Shown here one piece after another: positions 24,186 through 31,408 of a stretch of DNA of 64,000 nt. Made by a program: the position numbers and the translations under genes. Under the pieces are notes generated by a model. That model saw nothing but the letters and a program-made list of their open reading frames with translations. It was not told the DNA's origin and made no database searches. Every line of letters starts with the position of its first letter. Position 1 is the first letter of the stretch. The stretch is from Thiogranum longum (GTDB lineage Bacteria; Pseudomonadota; Gammaproteobacteria; DSM-19610), in contig NZ_SMFX01000001.1 of assembly GCF_004339085.1 (NCBI RefSeq), positions 881,227 to 945,226 on the forward strand, given 5' to 3'.

Positions 24186-25679
24186 CTATTTCGGTTTTTC
24201 CACACCCAGGGACTTCATCCGTGATGCCAATGTTGTAGGTTTGATGCCAAGTAATTCAGCGGCACCATCCTTGCTCGATATTTTGCCGTTGGTGATCCGT
24301 AAGGCTGTAAGGATATTGGCACGGTCACGGGCCAGTCGTTCTGTTTCGGGGAAGGTGACATCTTCCGCTATTTCTCCTGCGGATCCGGTATATACAGTGT
24401 CTGTCTCAATGCCCTCACTCGGCAAACTGAACTGCAGCCGCCTGCCTTTGCTCACTATCAAGGCCCGCTCAATGACATTCTGCAGCTCGCGTATATTGCC
24501 AGGCCACTGGTAAGCCTGTAGCTGTCTGATATTAGTTTGTGTGAGGTTTGGTTCCGGGCGGTTCAGGCGGCGGCAGACCAGGGTGATGAAATGTGTAGCC
24601 AGCAACGGGATATCATCAATACGGTTTCTCAACGGTACTGCTTCAACGGGAAATACATTCAGTCGGAAGTACAGGTCCTCGCGAAAACGCCTGGATTCGA
24701 TATCCTCTTTCAGGTCACGGTTTGATGCGGCAACAACACGCACATCAATCGTACGGGTTTTTTCCTCGCCGACCCGTTCGAACTGCCCTTCCTGCAAGAC
24801 ACGCAGCAGCTTGCTTTGCAGCTCCATGGGGATTTCCCCGACTTCATCCAGAAAGATGGTGCCGCCATTAGCGAGTTCAAACCGGCCGGTGCGGTCCTTG
24901 AGTGCGCCGGTAAAGGCGCCTTTGACATGGCCGAAGAATTCGCTCTCGAACAATTCGCGGGGTATCGCCGCGCAATTGACCCGGATTAATGGGCGTTCGT
25001 TCCGGGTGCTCTGCTCATGTATTGCGCATGCAATTAATTCTTTGCCAGTCCCTGATTCCCCGCTGATCAGGACGCTGGCATCGGTGGGTGCGACCAGTTC
25101 AATCTGGTGTAATACCTGCTGGACGGCATGGCTCTGTCCGACAATGCCCGCGAAGTTCCTTTCAACCTTGATCTCTTCCTGCAGATAAATGTTCTCGGCT
25201 TCCAGGCGTCCTTTCATCTGCTCGACTTCGGCATAAGCCTGGCGTAATTCCTGTTCTGCCTGTTTACGTTCCGAGATGTCCTTGAATACCACTACAGCGC
25301 CAGCCAGCTCTCCGTTTTCGATGATGGGTGTACTGGTATATTCCACTGGAAAGCTGCTGCCGTCCTTGCGCCAGAAGACTTCATCTTCCACGTGATGCAC
25401 GATGCCATCCTTGAAGGCAGCATAGATAGGGCATTCCTCCCTGGGAAATGGTGAGCCGTCAGCCCTGGTGTGGTGGTGCAGTGAATGCATGGGTTGACCA
25501 ATAAGCGCGTCTGTTTCCCACCCAAGCATGCGTGCGGCGGCAGGATTGACGAAGGTCGTCTTACCTTCACAATCGAGGCCATAGAGACCTTCACCGGCCG
25601 CCTGAAGAATCAGGTCATGCAGTTGTTTGATTTGCTCCAGCTCGGTTTGTGACTGAGATGATGATTTTCCTGCTTCCAT
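24186..25679 (-). CDS. PAS-domain sigma-54 dependent transcriptional activator
   Basis: A 497-aa regulator: an N-terminal PAS domain (about residues 20-140, LHDLILQAAGEGLYGLDCEGKTTFVNPAAARMLGW), a coiled linker, an AAA+ sigma-54 interaction domain (Walker A GESGTGKE, the GAFTGA loop that contacts sigma-54, Walker B GGTIFLDEVGE) and a C-terminal Fis-type HTH (NGKISSKDGAAELLGIKPTTLASRMKSLG). The ATG at 25679 is chosen because AGGAGT precedes it; 25724 is an alternative. It is divergent from the hydrolase cluster and is its likely regulator. The PAS ligand is unknown. Confidence 0.9.
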   Translation of the reverse strand: MEAGKSSSQSQTELEQIKQLHDLILQAAGEGLYGLDCEGKTTFVNPAAARMLGWETDALIGQPMHSLHHHTRADGSPFPREECPIYAAFKDGIVHHVEDEVFWRKDGSSFPVEYTSTPIIENGELAGAVVVFKDISERKQAEQELRQAYAEVEQMKGRLEAENIYLQEEIKVERNFAGIVGQSHAVQQVLHQIELVAPTDASVLISGESGTGKELIACAIHEQSTRNERPLIRVNCAAIPRELFESEFFGHVKGAFTGALKDRTGRFELANGGTIFLDEVGEIPMELQSKLLRVLQEGQFERVGEEKTRTIDVRVVAASNRDLKEDIESRRFREDLYFRLNVFPVEAVPLRNRIDDIPLLATHFITLVCRRLNRPEPNLTQTNIRQLQAYQWPGNIRELQNVIERALIVSKGRRLQFSLPSEGIETDTVYTGSAGEIAEDVTFPETERLARDRANILTALRITNGKISSKDGAAELLGIKPTTLASRMKSLGVEKPK

Positions 25680-25759
25680 GTTCCGGGTACTCCTGGCTAA
25701 TCCTGACAGGCCCTGCCTTTCCATCTACAGGCTTGTTCCGCTCGATTGAGCATAGTTTG

Positions 25760-25783
25760 ATCTCGTGAATTACACAACGAGAT
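25760..25783. promoter_or_regulatory. candidate upstream activator site
   Basis: A perfect 7-bp inverted repeat ATCTCGT-N10-ACGAGAT in the divergent intergenic space, 24 bp in total, suits a dimeric Fis-type HTH. About 90 bp downstream, TTGGCACG (25873-25880) resembles a sigma-54 -24 element, but its -12 half (GTGAA) is a poor match. Confidence 0.45.
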
Positions 25784-25947
25784 TTCGTTATTCGCGATTA
25801 TTCGTAACAACCGTCATGCCCATGAAACACAGTAATTATTGTTTATACAAGCAGTTACCAATACTCAATAAGTTGGCACGCATAGTGAAAAGGAAGAAGT
25901 GAGCAAGTAGAGAGCTCGCTGACAATACATCCAATATGAGAGAGATC

Positions 25948-26538
25948 ATGATGAAGAGGTATGGCGTTATTTTGATTCTGTTGTTCTTTCCGGTCATGAC
26001 ACATGCGACCAGTGAGGCACCAATTGACTTGATCCGCACAACCACAGAGCACGTGTTGGCCAGGCTTGACGCGGATCCAGAGATCAAGACGAACCTTGAG
26101 AGGTTGTTTGTACTGGTTGAAGAGAACATTGCGCCCAACATTGATTTCAGGAAGCTATCACGCCTGGCGATTGGTAAACACTGGCGAGTGGCAAGTATCG
26201 ACCAGCAACAACGGTTCACAGGTGAATTCAAGCAACTACTGATTCGGACCTACTCAACCGCACTAGCCGAGTACTCCGGTCGAGGGATTACCTACCAGGC
26301 ACTGAATGCGAAAACAGTCGGGAAACGTGCGGCCGTCCGGGCGACGGTTGAACGATCTGGCGGCCCATCGATTGAAATCGACTACAGCCTGTATCAGGCA
26401 AAAAGTGGCTGGAAGATTTACGACATGAAAGTCGAGGGTATCAGTTTGGTTCTCAATTACAGAACCAGCTTCAACCGGGAAATACGTACCAATGGAATGG
26501 ATGGATTAATCAGACATCTTGCAGTCCTGAATCAATAA
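25948..26538 (+). CDS. MlaC/Ttg2D-like phospholipid-binding periplasmic protein
   Basis: A 196-aa exported protein of the MlaC family, which ferries phospholipids across the periplasm. A signal peptide (to about residue 19, VMTHA) is followed by IRTTTEHVLARLDADPEIKTNLERLFVLVEENIAPNIDFRKLSRLAIGKHWRVAS, a classic opening, and a C-terminal VEGISLVLNYRTSFNREI. The usual partners mlaABDEF are absent, so this orphan probably serves the adjacent cluster. The start could also be 25936 or 25951. Confidence 0.87.
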   Translation: MMKRYGVILILLFFPVMTHATSEAPIDLIRTTTEHVLARLDADPEIKTNLERLFVLVEENIAPNIDFRKLSRLAIGKHWRVASIDQQQRFTGEFKQLLIRTYSTALAEYSGRGITYQALNAKTVGKRAAVRATVERSGGPSIEIDYSLYQAKSGWKIYDMKVEGISLVLNYRTSFNREIRTNGMDGLIRHLAVLNQ

Positions 26539-26632
26539 TCGCTGAGGTACACATTCTCGACATTATTCTTGCGATTTCAGTGAAAACGGCCGGAATGCCG
26601 CTTGAGGCAAACCATACACAAGAGGAGACACC

Positions 26633-27625
26633 ATGATGAAGACATCAATTATATTTTCAAAAGCACTACTGGTTGTGGCGCTGGTTGCCACGGGATTTAC
26701 CCATGCAGCCAATCAATCAACGTTGGCGACGGATCAACATGTCGAGGTAGCCACCACACAAACACTGCACAAGACCATCAATATCGATGGCGTGGAGATA
26801 TTTTACCGAGAGTCGGGTCCGGTGAATGCACCTGTGATCCTGTTACTACACGGGTTTCCGACTTCATCCCACATGTTTCGTAACCTGATGCCGGCGCTGT
26901 CGGACCGCTTTCACGTGGTTGCGCCTGACTATCCCGGTTTTGGAAACAGTGCACAGCCGGGTGTGGATGAGTTTGATTACACATTCGACAACCTGGCGAA
27001 TATTACGCAGAAATTCGTTGATAAACTGGGCCTGAAACGCTACAGCCTGTATTTAATGGATTACGGTGCACCGGTCGGTTTTCGTTTGGCGGTGAAGCAT
27101 CCTGAACGGATCGATTCACTGATCGTGCAGAACGGCAATGCGTACGTAGAAGGGCTGCGTGAATTTTGGGACCCGATCCGCAAGTACTGGAAAGATCGCA
27201 CGCCCGAGAATGCGCAGCCCCTGGCCGGGTTTATTGCACCGGACGGTGTGAAGTGGCAATACACCCATGGTGTCAGGAATGAAGCAGCGATCAGTCCGGA
27301 TAACTGGAATGTCGACCTGCGGCACCTGACGCGGGAAGGTAATCCTGATATCCAGCTTGCGCTTTTCTACGACTACCAGAGTAACGTGCCGCACTATCCG
27401 GCATGGCAGGCCTACTTCCGCAAACATCAGCCACCGACCCTGATTGTCTGGGGAAAGAACGACTACATCTTCCCGGCAGAGGGTGCGCATCCCTACAAAC
27501 GTGATTTGAAAAACCTCGAGTTCCACTTGCTGGATACCGGGCATTTTGCGCTTGAAGAAGATGGCCAGGTGATTGCCAATGCTATACGGCGGTTCCTGAA
27601 CCAACAGGTTGCACTGGTGAGGTAG
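26633..27625 (+). CDS. exported alpha/beta hydrolase
   Basis: A 330-aa alpha/beta-fold hydrolase of the haloalkane-dehalogenase/epoxide-hydrolase branch. A signal peptide ends at about residue 25 (GFTHA). The oxyanion motif [15 protein letters not shown] (about residues 79-93) precedes [15 protein letters not shown], where Asp replaces Ser in the nucleophile elbow (D-Y-G-x-P), as in dehalogenases and epoxide hydrolases. The late Asp ([10 protein letters not shown]) and His ([10 protein letters not shown]) complete the triad. Good AGGAG ribosome site. Substrate unknown. Confidence 0.87.
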   Translation: MMKTSIIFSKALLVVALVATGFTHAANQSTLATDQHVEVATTQTLHKTINIDGVEIFYRESGPVNAPVILLLHGFPTSSHMFRNLMPALSDRFHVVAPDYPGFGNSAQPGVDEFDYTFDNLANITQKFVDKLGLKRYSLYLMDYGAPVGFRLAVKHPERIDSLIVQNGNAYVEGLREFWDPIRKYWKDRTPENAQPLAGFIAPDGVKWQYTHGVRNEAAISPDNWNVDLRHLTREGNPDIQLALFYDYQSNVPHYPAWQAYFRKHQPPTLIVWGKNDYIFPAEGAHPYKRDLKNLEFHLLDTGHFALEEDGQVIANAIRRFLNQQVALVR

Positions 27626-27646
27626 GTCGCGCGGTCGTCAGCGTGT

Positions 27647-27678
27647 CAGGGAGCCCGCGGAAGTTTGCAGGCTCCCTG
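27647..27678. other. intercistronic stem-loop
   Basis: CAGGGAGCC (27647-27655) and GGCTCCCTG (27670-27678) form a strong 9-bp stem between the alpha/beta hydrolase and the cysteine hydrolase. There is no T run, so it is more likely an mRNA-processing or stability element than a terminator. Confidence 0.5.
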
Positions 27679-27734
27679 AACATTACACCTTCAGGTTATC
27701 CGAATAGTTTGACCGAAACCAGGGAGATCCGAAC

Positions 27735-28475
27735 ATGAACATAAAGACCGCTATTACTGCATCGCTACTGATTCTTTCGCAGGCAATTTCCGGTATGACA
27801 CACGCAGCGTTGCCCGATCCGGGACTGCATGTTGAAAAAGGTCGCACGGCACTTGTCATAACCGATCCACAAAACGATTTCCTGAGCCCCAAGGGTGTGA
27901 CGTGGGGTGTAGTCGGCAAGAGTGTGACCGCGAACAACACGGTCGAGAATATCGAGACATTGCTCAAGAGCGCGAAGGCCAACGGCATCCCGGTGTTTAT
28001 TTCCCCTCACTACTACTTTCCCCACGACCACGGCTGGCAGTTCGAGGGTGCACTCGAGAAGCTGATGCACAACATCGGCATGTTCGACCGCAAGGATGCT
28101 CTGAGCGTGGAGGGATTCGAGGGTTCCGGTGCCGACTGGCTGGAACGATACAAGCCCTACATCGAAGATGGCAAGACCGTCGTGACCAGTCCACACAAGG
28201 TCTACGGACCGGAGACCAACGATCTTGTTCTGCAACTGCGCAAGCGCGGTATTGACAAGGTCATCCTGGCCGGCATGTCCGCCAATCTTTGCACCGAGTC
28301 ACACATGCGGGAGTTGATTGAGCAGGGCTTCGAAGTGGCTGTCGTGGAGGACGCAACAGCTGCTGCGCAGGTCGAGGAAGGTGATGGTTATGCCGCTGCG
28401 CTAGTGAATTTCCGCTACATAGCCAACACGGTATGGACGACCAAAGAAGCTGCGCAGGCAATACGAGGAAACTGA
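27735..28475 (+). CDS. exported isochorismatase-like cysteine hydrolase
   Basis: A 246-aa protein of the isochorismatase/nicotinamidase fold with a signal peptide (to about residue 22, MTHA). The catalytic Asp lies in ALVITDPQNDFLSPKG and the nucleophile Cys in ILAGMSANLCTESHMRELIEQGF, with the cis-peptide just before. Export of this fold is uncommon. It follows the alpha/beta hydrolase and is four bases upstream of the SDR gene. The substrate is not predictable. Confidence 0.86.
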   Translation: MNIKTAITASLLILSQAISGMTHAALPDPGLHVEKGRTALVITDPQNDFLSPKGVTWGVVGKSVTANNTVENIETLLKSAKANGIPVFISPHYYFPHDHGWQFEGALEKLMHNIGMFDRKDALSVEGFEGSGADWLERYKPYIEDGKTVVTSPHKVYGPETNDLVLQLRKRGIDKVILAGMSANLCTESHMRELIEQGFEVAVVEDATAAAQVEEGDGYAAALVNFRYIANTVWTTKEAAQAIRGN

Positions 28476-28478
28476 GTC

Positions 28479-29258
28479 ATGGAATTTTCAAACAAAGTAG
28501 TCCTTATCACGGGCGGTGCCACCGGTATCGGGCGGGAAACTGCACGTGCCTTTCTGGAATGTGGTGCCAACGTCATCCTGAATGGTCGGCGTGAGATTAA
28601 ATTGCAGGAAGCGATCACAGAACTTGACCCAACGGGTAAGCGCGTGGCTTATCTGGTGGGCGATATCGGTAAGCCGGAAACGGCTGGCCGGTTGGTTCGG
28701 GTAGCCGTTCAGTGCTTCGGAGGTGTCGATATTCTTGTAAACAATGCCGGTATTTTCAAGCCAACCCCCTTTCTTGATCATACTGTGGAGGACTACAACG
28801 ACTATGTAAGCATAATTCTTGGCGGCACATTCCATGCCTCTCAAGCGGCCATTCCTGAAATGCAAAAGCGTGGCGGTGGTGCGATCGTCAACACCGGCTC
28901 GATGTGGGCCAGCCAGGCGATAGGCGCCACGCCGTCCAGTGCGTACTCGGCTGCCAAGGCAGGTGTCCATGCCCTGACCAGGAACCTGGCCATCGAATTT
29001 GCAGCAGACCGTATCCGCGTGAATGCCGTAGCCCCCGCTGTGGTGGAGACGCCGGTCTACAACACGTTTATGAGTGATGAGGAAGTCAGGACAGTGCTGC
29101 CGCAGTTTAATGATTTTCATCCGCTTGGGCGTAATGGGCAACCTGGAGATGTGGCCTCAGCCATTCTTTTTCTGGCTGGCTCACAGGCGGACTGGATCAC
29201 TGGTGTGGTACTACCGGTGGACGGTGGAGTGACTGCAGGTCGGCACGTGAATGAGTGA
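28479..29258 (+). CDS. SDR family oxidoreductase
   Basis: A 259-aa classical short-chain dehydrogenase. Cofactor motif TGGATGIGRETA (residues 11-22), NNAGI (about 87-91), catalytic Ser in NTGSMWAS, and YSAAK (YxxxK, about 157-161) are all present. Arg after the glycine motif region (NGRRE) suggests NADP preference. It ends with VVLPVDGGVTAG, typical of the family. It starts three bases after the cysteine hydrolase stop and lacks a signal, so it acts in the cytoplasm. Confidence 0.92.
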   Translation: MEFSNKVVLITGGATGIGRETARAFLECGANVILNGRREIKLQEAITELDPTGKRVAYLVGDIGKPETAGRLVRVAVQCFGGVDILVNNAGIFKPTPFLDHTVEDYNDYVSIILGGTFHASQAAIPEMQKRGGGAIVNTGSMWASQAIGATPSSAYSAAKAGVHALTRNLAIEFAADRIRVNAVAPAVVETPVYNTFMSDEEVRTVLPQFNDFHPLGRNGQPGDVASAILFLAGSQADWITGVVLPVDGGVTAGRHVNE

Positions 29259-29307
29259 CAGGGAGAGATCTTGATGTTCGACTATCCGGAAAAGGAGACT
29301 TGTCGTC

Positions 29308-29841
29308 ATGAGACGTGAGACAAGAACAAACCGCAAACATACGTTCCTGAACGGCTTGCTGTTCCGTCACCAGCCAGGCCAGCCCTTGTCCGTCGTAGTG
29401 AAGGCCGGCCTGGGCGGGTTACTCGCGATTGGTGCCGTAGCATGGCTGAGTCATGTCACTGGAAACCCGTTACTCATGGCGCCATTCGGGGCGACCTGTG
29501 TGCTGTTGTTCTCCGTACCCAATAGCCCACTCTCTCAGCCGGCAAACGTCATCGGTGGGCACCTGGTGTCAACAGCCATCGGGCTCCTGTTGCATATGAT
29601 GTTGCCCGTGGAATGGTGGAGCCTGGGGCTGGCGGTGGGGTTGGCGATTGCAGCGATGGCGGTCCTGCGGGTGACGCATCCGCCCGCGGGGGCAGACCCG
29701 CTGGTGGTGTTCTTCGACAACCCGGGCTGGGTGTATCTGGGATTTCCTGTCGCGTTCGGCGGCCTGGCACTGATAATGATCGCGTGGTTGTTTCACCGTC
29801 TTCCGCCCAGCGTTGTCTATCCGACAACCAAACAGGGCTGA
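29308..29841 (+). CDS. HPP family membrane protein
   Basis: A 177-aa four-helix membrane protein of the HPP family, named for the conserved His-Pro-Pro seen here as RVTHPPAGADPLVVFF (about residues 113-128). Other hallmarks are PLLMAPFGATCVLLFSVPNSPLSQPANVIGGHLVS. Some HPP proteins transport nitrite; this has not been shown generally. A second HPP protein lies at 37249-37971. Its stop codon adjoins the integrase remnant. Confidence 0.88.
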   Translation: MRRETRTNRKHTFLNGLLFRHQPGQPLSVVVKAGLGGLLAIGAVAWLSHVTGNPLLMAPFGATCVLLFSVPNSPLSQPANVIGGHLVSTAIGLLLHMMLPVEWWSLGLAVGLAIAAMAVLRVTHPPAGADPLVVFFDNPGWVYLGFPVAFGGLALIMIAWLFHRLPPSVVYPTTKQG

Positions 29842-30071
29842 GCATTTCCACCACAGATTTGGCAATTCGGTTCAATACCGCCAACCGGTCCTCCCGTTTT
29901 GACCTTCTTCCCCGGAATGATGAACACCGAGGTGTTCAGTTCCGGTACCTGGATTTCCCAATCCCGGCGCAGCTGGCAGGCCTCCTGTTCCCGACAGCCC
30001 GTATTGACCTTGTACAGGCACATACGGGCCTGATGATCCGGGAGTGCCTGGAACAACGCACGTTGCTCCAT
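29842..30071 (-). pseudogene. tyrosine integrase remnant (frameshifted)
   Basis: On the minus strand, one frame reads EQRALFQALPDHQARM and then KVNTGCREQEACQLRRDWEI, containing the catalytic Arg box (TGCREQE) of phage-type integrases, followed by VPELNTSVFIIPG. The continuation VLNRIAKSVVEM is in another frame near 29845-29880. Both termini are missing, so this is the middle of a dead integrase, truncated at the HPP stop codon. Confidence 0.75.
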
Positions 30072-30093
30072 CAGGTGATTACACCTGGTCGCT

Positions 30094-30645
30094 TTAGCCG
30101 CCAGTAGCCCTGCGCATTTTCATGTCCATCTTGTAACGTTGAACACACCTGTTCCAAAAGAGCTTCGCCTGTTCGAGACCAAGTTGTCGATGGCGGATCC
30201 CCTTCACCCCATCTACGCAAGGGTCGTTTTTGGTTCTGCCTTCGCGTTTCATGGCAGACATCCGCGTAGCCATTTCCTCTACGGTCGTGGGCATGGTGAT
30301 TTCGTCTTCGACGGATGCGGTTTCTGGCGATTTGTAGTTGTTGTAGGCCCGTTTGCAACGTTCCATCTGGGCCAGTTGCTGCTCTTGGCTTGGCGGTTTT
30401 CTATTGCTACCTGACAGGCCTTGATATGCCCTGCTGCAGGCAAGGCTACATTCGTCGACCAGTGTATTATTATACTGGCCTGTTTTACGGTTCATAGCAG
30501 AAGCCTGACTGCACTCCCTGGCTTTCCCTACAGCATCATCGGCAAGTGCTTGCATGGACGATGCATCGGCATATACCACGCCGGTCGATACGTAGCCTGC
30601 AAAGAACAGGCAAGCCGAGGTTAGGTATCTGATAATTTTTTGCAT
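30094..30645 (-). CDS. exported hypothetical protein
   Basis: A 183-aa protein with a clear signal peptide (to about residue 26, VVYA) and a helical, charged mature part with seven or so cysteines in C-x3-C style spacings (VDECSLACSRAYQG, MERCKRAYNNYKS, FWNRCVQRYK). These pairs suggest disulfides in the periplasm. AGGAGG lies just upstream. It is the last of three consecutive minus-strand genes for exported proteins (30094-33772). I do not recognise the family. Confidence 0.72.
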   Translation of the reverse strand: MQKIIRYLTSACLFFAGYVSTGVVYADASSMQALADDAVGKARECSQASAMNRKTGQYNNTLVDECSLACSRAYQGLSGSNRKPPSQEQQLAQMERCKRAYNNYKSPETASVEDEITMPTTVEEMATRMSAMKREGRTKNDPCVDGVKGIRHRQLGLEQAKLFWNRCVQRYKMDMKMRRATGG

Positions 30646-30656
30646 ATATCCTCCTG

Positions 30657-31340
30657 TTACTTGTAGGCTTCTGGCTTCTTGCAGTACATTCTGGCTTTGA
30701 AGTCAGTTTTAACCCTGCGTCCCTTGTTGGAAACGAGTATTTCTGCATTCCGCCTGCCGTAGCATTGGCAATAGGCCTCCGGGTCATGCCCCCCCGTATC
30801 TTGATTAAACGCGTTGTGCTGGACGCATTGCTTGTATTTAAACTCTCGGAACCCCTTGGCATTCGGGCACTGGTTCTTGTCGAGTATCAGACTCCGCAGA
30901 CTCTCTTTGTTTCCCTTCGTCTCTGCCAGGAGCCCATCCTGAAACTTGCGGGCGACACATTCGCAATCATTTTGAATCCGCACCGAGGCTTTTTTATAAC
31001 ACCAGGCCTTAACCTCCTCGGCTTCCTTCGCTACCGCAGGACTGGCAGCAACAGCAGGAGGAGGCGTTGAAGCTTTAACGGGTTCTACCGTCGTCTCTGC
31101 GACGGTTGCCGCAGGAGGAGCGCTGTCTTGCTTGGGTGCAGTATCAGATGTCTTTTCACTTTTGTCGGAAGGCCGGAAAATATCCTTAAGGTCCGTGGAC
31201 TTGATTTTATCGACGATGTCACTGGGAAATAAATCTCCGAGCCCCCCGGCAGATGACATCTGTGGCACAAGCAGCAGCGAAAGGCATATCACCATAGCGA
31301 ACACCTGTAAAAAATCAGAATTACCGTGAGTTCGGTGCAT
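30657..31340 (-). CDS. exported hypothetical protein, cysteine-containing
   Basis: A 227-aa protein. The ATG at 31340 has AAGGAGAA upstream and gives a signal peptide ending near SSAGG; an ATG at 31391 is less likely. A Pro/Ala/Lys-rich low-complexity linker (about residues 60-105) separates it from a C-terminal domain with repeated Cys motifs (WCYKKASVRIQNDCECVARKF, YCQCYGRRN). Like its neighbour it may be disulfide-bonded. Family not recognised. Confidence 0.72.
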   Translation of the reverse strand: MHRTHGNSDFLQVFAMVICLSLLLVPQMSSAGGLGDLFPSDIVDKIKSTDLKDIFRPSDKSEKTSDTAPKQDSAPPAATVAETTVEPVKASTPPPAVAASPAVAKEAEEVKAWCYKKASVRIQNDCECVARKFQDGLLAETKGNKESLRSLILDKNQCPNAKGFREFKYKQCVQHNAFNQDTGGHDPEAYCQCYGRRNAEILVSNKGRRVKTDFKARMYCKKPEAYK

Positions 31341-31408
31341 GTGTTTCTCCTTGTTACTTAACAGACGGGTATGTGAATAAAAATGATTCATGTATCAGGC
31401 TCCACGGC

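Noticed and set aside
26580-26632. Sigma-54 promoter (GG-N10-GC) upstream of the alpha/beta hydrolase
   Set aside because: A GG-N10-GC spacing exists around CGGCCGGAATGCCGC, but flanking bases do not match the consensus and such spacing is common by chance.
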